The notes below the pieces were generated by a model. It was not told the origin of the DNA, ran no database searches, and saw nothing but the letters and a program-made list of their open reading frames with translations. A program made the translations under genes and the position numbers. Of a stretch of 64,000 nucleotides of DNA, positions 35,795 to 44,453 are shown one piece after another. The number at the start of each line of letters is the position of its first letter. Positions within the stretch are counted from its first letter, which is position 1. Origin of the DNA: Alistipes sp. (GTDB taxonomy: Bacteria > Bacteroidota > Bacteroidia > Bacteroidales > Rikenellaceae); contig JAFXFM010000018.1 of NCBI GenBank assembly GCA_017520545.1, positions 62,001 to 126,000 on the forward strand, written 5' to 3'.

Positions 35795-36823
35795 CTATAT
35801 TGTGAGTTCGCCACATATCGGCTGCTCCATCTTTGCAGCAAGCACCGCTCCCGAAAGTCCCTCGCCGAGCAGTCGCATAAGTTTTGTTACCGCAGCCTCG
35901 GTTGTCATATCGTAACCACAAATCACACCTATTTCCTGCAACCTTTTACCCGTTTCGTAGAGATGCATAGCCACCGTTCCGCCCTGACACTGAGTGATAT
36001 TCACAATGGTTATACCACGCGCAATAGCACCTCTCAAAGCCTCGATAAACCACTCGGCAGTAGGCGCATTGCCCGTACCGTAAGTTTCGAGAACTACACC
36101 CTGCACACCCTCTATCGAGAGCATCGCCTTGAACGACTCCTTGGACAACCCCGGGAATAGTTTTATAATGACAACCTTATCGTTCAACTTGTCGGATACA
36201 CGTAGCGGAGCATCGTAGGAGGCCGGTTTATGTATTACCTTATGGTCATACTTGATATTTACACCCACCTCTGCAAGTGGAGCCAAATTTCTCGACTCGA
36301 AGGCACTCAACGCCTCGGCAGAGTGCTTCGACGTGCGGTTGGCTCGGAAGAGATGATTTTGGAAGTAGAGAGCCACCTCCGGAACAAGCGCGCGGCCGTC
36401 GCTGTCGGTTGCCGATGCGATCTCTATCGCCGTAATAAGGTTCTCGCGGCCATCGGTGCGCAGAATACCCATCGGAATCTGGCTACCGGTAAATATCACC
36501 GGCTTCGCCAAGTTTTCGAGCATAAAACTCAATGCCGAAGCGGTGTAGGACATCGTATCCGTGCCGTGTAGCACCACAAAGCCATCGTATTCGGTATAAT
36601 TATCGGCTATTACGTGAGCCAACTCGCCCCAACGCGCAGGTGTAACATTCGACGAGTCGATAGCCTCCATCTTATAGACCGAGATATCAACGTTCAAATT
36701 TCTCACGGCAGGAAACTCCTGCTCGATGGTGTTGAAATCGAAAGGTACGAGTGTTCCATTCTCGTTTCGGCGCATACCGATTGTACCTCCCGTGTAGATA
36801 ATTAAAATCGAAGCCTTCTTCAT
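35795..36823 (-). CDS. ansA: type I L-asparaginase
   Basis: 342 residues. Catalytic threonines in YTGGTIGM (~11-18) and in LHGTDTMSYTASALSFM (~89-105). It converts asparagine to aspartate and ammonia. No signal peptide, so cytosolic type I (AnsA) rather than the periplasmic high-affinity enzyme. Follows tatD by 6 bp. Confidence 0.93.
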   Translation of the reverse strand: MKKASILIIYTGGTIGMRRNENGTLVPFDFNTIEQEFPAVRNLNVDISVYKMEAIDSSNVTPARWGELAHVIADNYTEYDGFVVLHGTDTMSYTASALSFMLENLAKPVIFTGSQIPMGILRTDGRENLITAIEIASATDSDGRALVPEVALYFQNHLFRANRTSKHSAEALSAFESRNLAPLAEVGVNIKYDHKVIHKPASYDAPLRVSDKLNDKVVIIKLFPGLSKESFKAMLSIEGVQGVVLETYGTGNAPTAEWFIEALRGAIARGITIVNITQCQGGTVAMHLYETGKRLQEIGVICGYDMTTEAAVTKLMRLLGEGLSGAVLAAKMEQPICGELTI

Positions 36824-36829
36824 ATCGCT

Positions 36830-37618
36830 CTATAATCTGAAAATTCGTTGTGCATTTCGTGTTGTATGCTCGGCAACCTCTTCGTAGGTTACACCCTTCA
36901 ACTCGGCAATTTTTGCCGCAACGAAGCGCACATACGACGACTCGTTGCGTGTTCCTCTATGTGGTACAGGGGTGAGATACGGCGAGTCGGTTTCAATCAC
37001 TAAATCCTCCAAACGCATCGACTTCACAACCTCCGCCAATGCACTCTTTTTGAAGGTTACTACCCCACCTATACCGAAGACAAACTCACCACATCGGCGC
37101 AATCTTTCGTACATCGCCACGTCCGACGAAAAGGCGTGAAAAACCCCTCTCAGGCCTCTGCCACAATACTCCTCAACTATCGCAGCCATCTCCTCCCACG
37201 CATCGCGCGTATGCACCACGATAGGCAAATCATATCGCAAAGCCAACTCCACCTGCGCCCGAAAGCCCTCGGTCTGCTCCGCCTGCCACTCGCGGCTCCA
37301 ATAGAGGTCCAACCCTATCTCGCCAACACCATAAAATCGCTCCACACCCTGTGGTGGTACAGAGAGCAATCGCTCCACCTCCGACAGCTCCTCACGCCAG
37401 CGAGGATTGTCGTTTATTGATGTTGGGTGCAATCCCATAAGTGGTACAACATAGTCGCCATACTCCCTGCACATCGCAAACAATCGCTCGTTACTCTCGC
37501 CATCAATTGCAGGCAGAACAATTCGCTCCACACCCTCGGCAACGGCACGCTCAACAACCTCTCTGCGGTCGTCGTCAAAAGCCTCGTCGTAGATATGTGA
37601 GTGGGTGTCTATCAACAT
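36830..37618 (-). CDS. tatD: TatD-family metal-dependent hydrolase (DNase)
   Basis: 262 residues, TIM-barrel. Metal ligands: HSH (DTHSHIYD, ~5-7), Glu in YGVGEIGLD (~100), HTRD (~137), HAFSS (~165) and Asp in ETDSPYL (~214). TatD enzymes act as 3'-5' exonucleases. Start overlaps the dprA end by 7 bp. Confidence 0.92.
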   Translation of the reverse strand: MLIDTHSHIYDEAFDDDRREVVERAVAEGVERIVLPAIDGESNERLFAMCREYGDYVVPLMGLHPTSINDNPRWREELSEVERLLSVPPQGVERFYGVGEIGLDLYWSREWQAEQTEGFRAQVELALRYDLPIVVHTRDAWEEMAAIVEEYCGRGLRGVFHAFSSDVAMYERLRRCGEFVFGIGGVVTFKKSALAEVVKSMRLEDLVIETDSPYLTPVPHRGTRNESSYVRFVAAKIAELKGVTYEEVAEHTTRNAQRIFRL

Positions 37619-38715
37619 ATTACATATATCTTTCCCGGAAGCTGTCGCATATAGCCCGACAACTCCATATTTAACAGTATTGTGTTAGCCTCCGACACCG
37701 ATAGTGCTGTCAATTCGACTATTTGGTCGATAGTCAAGCCGTCTGGACTTTCGGCAACGACATTATACACTGCACGCTCCTTCAACGTTACCTGATGCGG
37801 AGCAAAACGCATCTTCTCGGGCTTCGCACCCGGAATCTCCCAACCCAAAGCTGTGGCGACATCGTGCGCCGAGGTTACGAGTTGCGCAGCATTACTCTTT
37901 ATAAGGTGATTTGTGCCGTCCGAACGAGAGTCGGTGATACGTCCCGGCACTGCCATAATAGTTCGTGAGTAGGCATCTGCTGCCTTGGCGGTCGAGAGTG
38001 AGCCTCCGTTCGACGGCGACTCTACCACCAACAAGCCCTCGGCTACGCCTGCAATAATGCGGTTGCGAGGGATATAATAGGCTCCATTCTGCTTCGACTG
38101 CGAACTCAACTCACTGACAATTGCTCCGCCATTTTCGACCATATCTTTGGCAAGGTTTCGATGTTGTGCAGGTGCTACGTCAGGAAGTTTATTCGCCACA
38201 ACACCCACCGTGCGAACCTTTGCAGCGAGGGCTGCACGATGCGCAGCAGCATCACAACCGAACGCCAAGCCACTCACTACAACCAAATCGGGGAACATCT
38301 CTGCCAACTCCGGAATTATCTTGGCACAGACACTCTCGCCATAAGGGGTTATGCGCCTCGTACCCACCACCGAGAGGATATGCGGCGACTGTAACGCCTC
38401 GATATCGCCTACCGAATAGATAACGTGCGGTCGATCTGCCGCCTCACGCAAGAGTGGCGGATAGTCTTTATCGATATACGACGTTATCTTTATGCCGTGC
38501 TTTTGACAATACGCCATTTCGCGCTCCGCCTCGGCATAACCCTCCTTTTGTGTAATGCGGGTGGCAATATCACGTCGCAACTCGGCACACAATATCAGGT
38601 TATGCTCCTTCTGTGCATATACCGCCTCCGCATCGTCGTATATCTCCATAAGATGGGCTACACCACGCGCTCCGAGGTCGGGAACAAAAGCCAAAGCGAG
38701 TTCGTCCAATATCAT
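37612..38715 (-). CDS. dprA: DNA-processing protein DprA
   Basis: 367 residues. N-terminal helix-hairpin-helix/SAM-like region (ALAFVPDLGARGVAHLMEIY), Rossmann core (SVVGTRRITPYGES ~115, VVSGLAFGCDAAAHRAAL ~147, GVVANKLPDVAPAQHRNLA, RNRIIAGVAEGLLVVE ~217) and a C-terminal winged helix. It loads RecA on incoming single-stranded DNA in natural transformation. The promoter's -7 box ends only 4 bp before this ATG. Confidence 0.95.
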   Translation of the reverse strand: MILDELALAFVPDLGARGVAHLMEIYDDAEAVYAQKEHNLILCAELRRDIATRITQKEGYAEAEREMAYCQKHGIKITSYIDKDYPPLLREAADRPHVIYSVGDIEALQSPHILSVVGTRRITPYGESVCAKIIPELAEMFPDLVVVSGLAFGCDAAAHRAALAAKVRTVGVVANKLPDVAPAQHRNLAKDMVENGGAIVSELSSQSKQNGAYYIPRNRIIAGVAEGLLVVESPSNGGSLSTAKAADAYSRTIMAVPGRITDSRSDGTNHLIKSNAAQLVTSAHDVATALGWEIPGAKPEKMRFAPHQVTLKERAVYNVVAESPDGLTIDQIVELTALSVSEANTILLNMELSGYMRQLPGKIYVIC

Positions 38716-38719
38716 ATTA

Positions 38720-38727
38720 CAAAGATA
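38720..38727 (-). promoter_or_regulatory. -7 box abutting the dprA start
   Basis: Minus-strand TATCTTTG (38727-38720); the dprA ATG begins at 38715. The predicted transcript would start at or next to the ATG, implying a leaderless or near-leaderless mRNA. Confidence 0.5.
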
Positions 38728-38775
38728 ATAATCTTAATTAGAAAATTAAGAATTTAGAGTTAAAAAATTGCTCTT

Positions 38776-38914
38776 GCTAATGGCTAATAGTAAATAGAGA
38801 GAGCGGAATCTCACGACTCTGCCCTCTCCCTGAAAAAATGCTTATGAAAAATGGTTGGTTAGGGTTTTCAATTATTTTCTAAACATTTTTTAAGGCTATT
38901 AGCCATCGGCTAAA
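38776..38914. repeat. short heptamer remnants between dprA and the hairpin tandem
   Basis: GCTAATGGCTAATAG at 38776-38790 and GGCTATTAGCCATCGGCTAA at 38894-38913 are degenerate 7-bp units. The rest of 38728-38961 is A/T-rich with no gene that I can see. Confidence 0.55.
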
Positions 38915-38961
38915 TATATTCTCTATATTTCTGCAAAGGAACTCATCAGCCCTCTGCCCGT

Positions 38962-39074
38962 AAAATCGTAAATGATTGAGGGAATTTTGTGCGAGGCAAG
39001 GCGTTGAGTCCGCAGCATAGTCAGCCTATGTGAGAAACTCAATGACCGCCGTATCGTGCATAATTCACCAATCA
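38962..39074 (-). repeat. hairpin element copy C (first of a tandem pair)
   Basis: Left arm AAAATCGTAAATGATTGAGG; middle stem GTTGAGT/ACTCAAT; apical stem CATAG/CTATG. Its right end is not ACGATTTT but runs ATCAGCCCTCTGCCCG into copy D; the same ATCAGCCCTCTGCCCG also precedes copy C at 38945, so it forms part of the tandem unit. Confidence 0.85.
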
Positions 39075-39087
39075 GCCCTCTGCCCGT

Positions 39088-39211
39088 AAAATCGTCAATG
39101 ATTGAGGGAATTTTGTGCGAGGCAAGGGAGCGAAAGCGCAGCATACTTTGGCGTATGTGAGCATTTCGCTCTCCGCCGCATCGTGCAAAATTCACCAATC
39201 AGAACGATTTT
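39088..39211 (-). repeat. hairpin element copy D, abutting the EF-G2 stop
   Basis: Complete 124-bp copy: outer stem AAAATCGT/ACGATTTT, middle stem GGAGCGAAA/TTTCGCTCT, apical stem CATAC/GTATG. Its end shares two bases with the TAA of the EF-G2-like gene. Confidence 0.9.
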
Positions 39212-41363
39212 ACTCCTCGTCGGTGTCGGTATACGCCTTCAACAACTTATCCTGTACATCACTTGGCACCTGCTCGTATGAATCGAACTTCATAGTGTAG
39301 GTGGCAGCACCAGAGGTGAGCGACGAGAGGGTTGTAGAGTAACGATAGAGCTCTGCCAACGGAACTCGTGCGTTGAGTTTGTCGAAGCCCTTATCAGACT
39401 CCATACCCATAATCATCGCACGACGGTTTTGGAGGTCGCTCATAACCGATCCCATATACTCGGTTGGGGTGAGAACCTCTACGTTGTAGATAGGCTCCAT
39501 AATCTTAGGACCGGCATTGCGGAACGCCTCTTTAAAGGCATTACGAGCCGCCAACTTAAACGAAATCTCGTTCGAATCTACCGGGTGCATCTTACCATCG
39601 TAAATCACAACGCGGATATCACGAGCATACGAGCCTGTCAATGGACCCTCGTCCATCTTCTCCATAACACCCTTCAAAATTGCAGGCATAAAGCGTGCAT
39701 CGATAGCTCCACCAACAATCGAGCTATAGTACTGGAGCTTGCCTCCCCAATCGAGGTCGTACTCCTCTTTACCCTTGATATTTACGGTGATATCCTTGCC
39801 GTTTACCTTATACTTTGTAGGCTCCTCGATGCCCTCATAGTAAGGCTCGATAACCATATGTACCTCACCAAACTGACCGGCACCACCCGACTGCTTCTTG
39901 TGGCGATAGTCTGCTTGTGCAACCTTTGTGATGGTCTCGCGATAAGGAATCTTCGGTGCAAAGAACTCCATATCAATCTTGCTATCTGCCAAGATGCGGG
40001 TACGCAAGATATTGAGGTGATGCTCACCCTGACCCTGAATGATGGTCTGCTTCAACTCCTTCGAGTACTCAACCAAGATTGTAGGATCCTCGAAGCGTGC
40101 ATCGAGCAACAACTTGCCGAGTTTCTCCTCGTCGCCCTGCACCTTCGCCTTAACGGCTGCACGGTAGCGTGGCTCCGGGAATACGATAGGCTCCAATGTG
40201 ATAGGTGCCGACGGAGCAGACAAAGTGTCGTTTGTGCGAGTACCCTTCAACTTAACGGTGCAACCGATATCGCCCGCAGCCAACTCCGAAACCTTAATAC
40301 GGTTCTTACCCGCAACGGCAAAAATCTGTGTCAGCTTCTCCTTATTGCCTGTACGCGAGTTCACCAACTCCATACCCTCGGTCAGTTTACCGCGAACTAC
40401 ACGGAAGTAGTTAATCTCGCCGATATGTCCCTCCATCTGCGACTTGAAGACGAAGAGTGCCACAGGTGCAGTCTCGTCAGCAGTAACCTCCGAGCCGTCG
40501 GTTGCAGGGAATGCAGGAGCTACGGTTGGGCCCGGTGCAACATTGATGATGAACTCCATCAAACGCTTTGTACCGATGTCTTTCTTACCGCTGGCACAGA
40601 ATACAGGCATAGCCTTGCGCTTTGCGACTCCTATCTTCAAACCCGAGCGGATATCGTCTTGTGTAAGAGTACCCTTCTCGAAATAGAGCTCCATCAAGGC
40701 GTCATCGTGCTCGGCTGCTGTCTCGATAAGTTCGAGGTTCAACGCCTTTGCCTTCTCCATCTCGCTCTCCGGAATATCCAACTCCTCGCGAGTACCATTC
40801 TCGTCGGTGAAGCGGTACATCTTCATCATCAATACGTCGATGAACGAGTCGAAGCCTACGCCCTGATTTACAGGATACTGAACAATAACCGGCTTAACCG
40901 ACGCCTTATCCTTAATGGTTTCGAAAGTGCTCTCGAACGAAGCCTTCTCGGCGTCGAGCTGATTAACTACGGCGATAAGCGGCTTATTCAAGATGCGAGC
41001 ATAACGGCCCTGAATAACGTTGCCTACCTCCCAACCGGTCTGTGCGTTTACGAGCATAACGCCCACGTCGCCCACCTTAAATGCCGAGAAGAGGTTACCG
41101 CAGAAGTCGTCCGAACCCGGACAGTCGATGATATTGAGTTTGCGGCCCATAAACTCGGTAAAGAGAGTGGTCGCATAGATCGAACGCTTGTATTCGTGCT
41201 CGATGTCGGTGTTGTCCGACAATGTGTTGTTGTTCTCTACACTACCTCGACGGTCGATAACCTTACCTTCGTAAGCCATAGCCTCTGCCAAGGTAGTTTT
41301 ACCCGAGCCTGGGGCTCCAATCAGAACGATGTTCTTAATCTCTTTTGGTGAGTAATTTTTCAT
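39210..41363 (-). CDS. EF-G2-like elongation factor, GTPase motifs altered
   Basis: 717 residues with EF-G domains I-V in order. The G domain departs from consensus: G1 GAPGSGKTT (~16-24) replaces AHIDAGKTT, the RGITI switch I is lost (KRSIYATTLF), G3 is DCPGSDDF (80-87) so the catalytic His is Ser84, and G4 is NQLD (134-137). Domains IV-V look normal (YRETITKVAQADYRHKKQSG; PTEYMGSVMSDLQNRR). Family knowledge: Bacteroides thetaiotaomicron has a GTPase-inactive EF-G2 that supports translation during starvation; this is probably its counterpart. A canonical EF-G must exist elsewhere. Confidence 0.88.
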   Translation of the reverse strand: MKNYSPKEIKNIVLIGAPGSGKTTLAEAMAYEGKVIDRRGSVENNNTLSDNTDIEHEYKRSIYATTLFTEFMGRKLNIIDCPGSDDFCGNLFSAFKVGDVGVMLVNAQTGWEVGNVIQGRYARILNKPLIAVVNQLDAEKASFESTFETIKDKASVKPVIVQYPVNQGVGFDSFIDVLMMKMYRFTDENGTREELDIPESEMEKAKALNLELIETAAEHDDALMELYFEKGTLTQDDIRSGLKIGVAKRKAMPVFCASGKKDIGTKRLMEFIINVAPGPTVAPAFPATDGSEVTADETAPVALFVFKSQMEGHIGEINYFRVVRGKLTEGMELVNSRTGNKEKLTQIFAVAGKNRIKVSELAAGDIGCTVKLKGTRTNDTLSAPSAPITLEPIVFPEPRYRAAVKAKVQGDEEKLGKLLLDARFEDPTILVEYSKELKQTIIQGQGEHHLNILRTRILADSKIDMEFFAPKIPYRETITKVAQADYRHKKQSGGAGQFGEVHMVIEPYYEGIEEPTKYKVNGKDITVNIKGKEEYDLDWGGKLQYYSSIVGGAIDARFMPAILKGVMEKMDEGPLTGSYARDIRVVIYDGKMHPVDSNEISFKLAARNAFKEAFRNAGPKIMEPIYNVEVLTPTEYMGSVMSDLQNRRAMIMGMESDKGFDKLNARVPLAELYRYSTTLSSLTSGAATYTMKFDSYEQVPSDVQDKLLKAYTDTDEE

Positions 41364-41417
41364 AGCATTATAGTTTTAAGTGTTCAAGTTTTTATCGTTT
41401 GTTGCCAAATCGTTTTA

Positions 41418-41447
41418 TAAAGTTACAATGTTTTTTCGTAATTGCAA
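41418..41447 (-). promoter_or_regulatory. promoter for EF-G2-like gene
   Basis: Minus-strand TTG (41447-41445), 19-bp spacer, TAACTTTA (41425-41418); one mismatch to TAnnTTTG. Leader ~50 nt. Confidence 0.5.
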
Positions 41448-41548
41448 ACTATTTGGTGGAAAAAGTGAATTTTCTACCTAAACAAAATGGGGATTCTGGG
41501 GGTTATAGTGTTATATATACGATATAGTATATAGCATTTATTCCCTAG

Positions 41549-41635
41549 CACCCCTAGTACCCCTAATGTCCCTAGTACCCTTAGCACCCTTAGTACCCCC
41601 AGCACCCCTAATGTCCCTAGTACCCTTAGCTCCTC
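41549..41635. repeat. 9-bp tandem array (TACCCCTAG-type), G-rich on minus strand
   Basis: About ten degenerate 9-bp units (CACCCCTAG, TACCCCTAA, TGTCCCTAG, TACCCTTAG, CACCCTTAG, TACCCCCAG ...). Within it an 27-bp block repeats exactly-like (TACCCCTAA TGTCCCTAG TACCCTTAG). The minus strand has regularly spaced GGG runs. It lies between the BACON gene's terminator and the EF-G2 promoter. Confidence 0.85.
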
Positions 41636-41652
41636 CAACTCCCGCTATCGCA

Positions 41653-41689
41653 CAAAAAAAGCCCGACCACTCTAAAAGAGCAGTCGGGC
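41653..41689 (-). terminator. intrinsic terminator of the BACON lipoprotein gene
   Basis: GCCCGAC-CA-CTC / GAG-CA-GTCGGGC stem with TAAAA loop; minus-strand U-tract of seven. Confidence 0.88.
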
Positions 41690-41714
41690 GAAATATCAGT
41701 TAATCAAATGTTGA

Positions 41715-44018
41715 TTACATAAGCGGAGCAGCTGCACCACCTGCATCGTAAACTACAACATCCTTAATCTCCCAAGTTCCGGCAGCCGAAGTCGACGAAG
41801 TGTACTTGAAACCAATCTGAACCTTCTTACCTGCCCAAGCCGACAAATCAACAGCAGCAGTAACAAAGGTGTAATTTGAGTTAGTTCCGTAAGTAGGGAT
41901 TGTTACCTGTGTCCACTCAGCAGCACCATACTCCTTTACCCACAAAGTAAGTTCCTCAGCAGGAGTACCTGCAAACTTGTGAGTGTGCGAGAACTGAAGA
42001 CCTGGCATAGTTGCAGCAGAAAGGTCGATCTTTGGAGATACCAACCAACTCTCGCTCTCCTTTGCGCTACCTGCAAACGCCGAAGCCTTCATATAGTAGC
42101 CATACTGACCATTCTCGTGCTTCCAAACATACGACAAACCGCTGCCAAGAAGAACATCGTTGATAGTGAAGTTACCAATACCATTCTCGAACGACTCCTC
42201 GTAAGGGAGAGCCATACCTGGGTTTTCAACCTGAGTAAGACGTACGGATGGAGTTGTGATACCCCACATATCATCATCCTCGTTAGTGTACTTGAATGCT
42301 ACATTTATGTAGTGATAGTTCTTTGCTGTATCGAACTTGTCAATCTTCAAAGTTACAGTACCGGCAGCGTTATCGATTACAGGCTCACCATCTACAACAT
42401 TGTAACTGTCATAGAGAGAAGCACCATTTGTCTTAACGGCTGCGCCCTCAACAGGATTCTCAACATTGAAATAGAGAACTACGGTCGAACCCTCTACAAC
42501 TTCGATGTCGTAGCGATCTGCGCTCTCGTTCCAAACGAGACCGCTCTTCTCAACATTCCAAGTAAGCACAGGCATATCGCTTGTGTCAATCTTTGTAAGA
42601 ACCGAAGCAACCTCACCAATCTGTGCAGTTGCAGCAGTACCCTCCTCGTTCATTGTTACAGCAAAGCCGTATACGTAGTAATCGTAGCCATACCACTCAT
42701 AGTTCGAAGGGTTCATCTTGATTACATAACCGGTCTTATCGCCCTGAAGGAACTGAGTCTGACCTGCATAGCTAATGATATTCTCGGCCTCGGTAGTCCA
42801 ATCAACCTCCTGTGGAACACCTGTCTGCCAATCCTTAGGCTGTGCCATAGTGTTCAACGCATACCAAGCATTGTCGTCCGAGCAGTCGATATCAACAACG
42901 ATGCTGTTGAAGTGAGTCTCCTTAACAGTGATGTTAAGAGTAATTGCAGTAGCATCAGAATTCTTCTCCTGAATAACTGTTACCTCGAATGGGTTGGTCC
43001 AGTAGCCATACTGAACAGCGATCTTTGCACGACGAGCAACAGCAGTCTCGTTAGCATCGTAAGCGATAGTAAGTTTGTTGTCAGCCCAAGTTGGGTGAAC
43101 CCAAGTAGCCTCGGTCGAAAGAGTAACCTCCGAACCATCGTTCAAAGCGTTCTCCAAAACGCAATCGAGAACGAGCTCACCAGCAGCAGACGAAACATTA
43201 TTTGTCAACTGTGCCTCTGGAACAGTAACAGTTGGGTAAGGCAAGAATGGAACCTCCCAAGCGTGTACCGGAGTAAGGTAATCAACAGTGATAGCCGGCA
43301 TACTGGTCTCTGGATCCACCTCACCAACAGTTACAGAGATACCAATAGCAAACACTGAAACGGTATCCTCTGCATTGAAACGAGAAGCATCCTTTGGCAT
43401 CTCAGTAGTAGCACCCTTGAATACAAACCACTGGTCTGCCTCGCCTGTAAGCATACCATAAGTAGCCAACATCTCAGCGTAGTTCTTCATCAACTCCTGT
43501 GGAGTCTCTCCCTGAACACCATACTGGCCCAAGTCCTGAGTGCTTGCCAAGAGGTAGAGCATCTCATTGTCAACAGGAGTACAAGTGTACTGTGCAGAAC
43601 CACAAGTTACATTTGCCCACTCAATCTCGAACGAAGAAGCCTGCGAATCCTGCTTAACATTTACAGTTACAGGATCAAAGCCCTGATACTCGAAAGTGAT
43701 GACAGCAGCGCGTGGCTCCGAGCCAGGAGCGTCGGTGTTAACGTCGTAAGTGAAAGGAACTGCATCAACACCAATCTCACCAACGTGCAACCAAGCAGCA
43801 TCGGTTGTAACGTTGAGCTGTGCAGTCAAAGACGCACTTGCAAGTGTGTAGTTCAAAGTGAACTCACCGCCCTGTGCAGAAAGGTTTGTCTCCGGAACAC
43901 CGGTAACGGTAATACCCTTTACTGCCGGACCATTGTCGTCACCATTGTCTGGTGTACACGACACGATTGTAAGCATAGCGCATACAACCGCCCACATAAG
44001 TGTAAAAAATCTCTTCAT
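41715..44018 (-). CDS. BACON-domain lipoprotein with C-terminal choice-of-anchor J domain
   Basis: 767 residues, lipobox TIVSC (Cys ~21) followed by acidic residues, a Bacteroidota surface-export-like signal. Two BACON beta-sandwich units are visible: ~45-125 (AAWLHVGEIG ... AVITFEYQGFDPVTVNVKQ) and ~270-355 (ATWVHPTWADNKLTIAYDAN ... KIAVQYGYWTNPFEVTVIQE). A third partial all-beta region follows, then a ~160-residue C-terminal jelly roll (ALPYEESFENGIGNFTIND, SESWLVSPKIDLSAAT, VQIGFKYTSS) of the choice-of-anchor/carbohydrate-binding type. Likely binds glycan or protein at the surface. Own terminator; no enzyme partner nearby. Confidence 0.85.
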   Translation of the reverse strand: MKRFFTLMWAVVCAMLTIVSCTPDNGDDNGPAVKGITVTGVPETNLSAQGGEFTLNYTLASASLTAQLNVTTDAAWLHVGEIGVDAVPFTYDVNTDAPGSEPRAAVITFEYQGFDPVTVNVKQDSQASSFEIEWANVTCGSAQYTCTPVDNEMLYLLASTQDLGQYGVQGETPQELMKNYAEMLATYGMLTGEADQWFVFKGATTEMPKDASRFNAEDTVSVFAIGISVTVGEVDPETSMPAITVDYLTPVHAWEVPFLPYPTVTVPEAQLTNNVSSAAGELVLDCVLENALNDGSEVTLSTEATWVHPTWADNKLTIAYDANETAVARRAKIAVQYGYWTNPFEVTVIQEKNSDATAITLNITVKETHFNSIVVDIDCSDDNAWYALNTMAQPKDWQTGVPQEVDWTTEAENIISYAGQTQFLQGDKTGYVIKMNPSNYEWYGYDYYVYGFAVTMNEEGTAATAQIGEVASVLTKIDTSDMPVLTWNVEKSGLVWNESADRYDIEVVEGSTVVLYFNVENPVEGAAVKTNGASLYDSYNVVDGEPVIDNAAGTVTLKIDKFDTAKNYHYINVAFKYTNEDDDMWGITTPSVRLTQVENPGMALPYEESFENGIGNFTINDVLLGSGLSYVWKHENGQYGYYMKASAFAGSAKESESWLVSPKIDLSAATMPGLQFSHTHKFAGTPAEELTLWVKEYGAAEWTQVTIPTYGTNSNYTFVTAAVDLSAWAGKKVQIGFKYTSSTSAAGTWEIKDVVVYDAGGAAAPLM

Positions 44019-44283
44019 AATGCAATGAATTTAAAGTTAAATAAAAAGTGTTAAAAGTAAGTATAGTTACAAAGTAAATTTGTCCGTTATATCTGCTTTG
44101 TTATGAGCCTTTTTATCGGCAAAAATAAAAATTTCGCCCATTTACTCAATGCAAATATAACCTCTGAATTTTGTTTATCCAAAAATTTTTGAAGATTTTT
44201 TAATAAGTTTTTAACAATTTGTTCCTCAATGAAATATTATGCAGAATATATGCAAGAAAAGGGAGGGGAAATCCCCTATAATA
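44019..44283. other. A/T-rich spacer upstream of the BACON gene
   Basis: No gene or repeat that I can recognise. It must hold the BACON promoter; TTACTTTG near 44071-44078 on the minus strand is only an approximate -7 box. Confidence 0.5.
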
Positions 44284-44315
44284 TAAAAAGATGGGTATTA
44301 AAAACGATACCCATC
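44284..44315 (-). terminator. intrinsic terminator of upp
   Basis: GATGGGTAT/ATACCCATC stem followed on the minus strand by TTTTTATATT. It lies beyond hairpin element E, so that element is inside the upp transcript. Confidence 0.8.
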
Positions 44316-44329
44316 AGTACAAAGGAGCA

Positions 44330-44453
44330 AAAATCGTCAATGATTGAGGGAATTTTGTGCGAGGCAAGGGAGCGAAAGCGCAGCATACTTTGGCGTATGT
44401 GAGCATTTCGCTCTCCGCCGACTCGTGCAAAAAGAACTCATCAGAACGATTTT
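44330..44453 (-). repeat. hairpin element copy E, abutting the upp stop
   Basis: 124-bp copy, nearly identical to copy D in the left half and loop, with a different right segment (GACTCGTGCAAAAAGAACTC). The upp stop TAA starts at the next base. Confidence 0.9.

Noticed and set aside
38923..39198. Open frames of ~90 codons running through hairpin elements C and D
   Set aside because: The predicted peptide repeats itself because the DNA element repeats; other copies carry stops and different frames, so these are not genes.
38962..39211. CRISPR array
   Set aside because: Only two tandem units with inner palindromes, no equal-length spacers and no cas genes anywhere in the window.
39429..41351. 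A 640-codon open frame opposite the EF-G2-like gene, and similar long frames opposite ppiD and the OmpA/TPR gene
   Set aside because: They mirror codon bias of the real genes on the other strand, have no recognisable domains, signal peptides or start signals.
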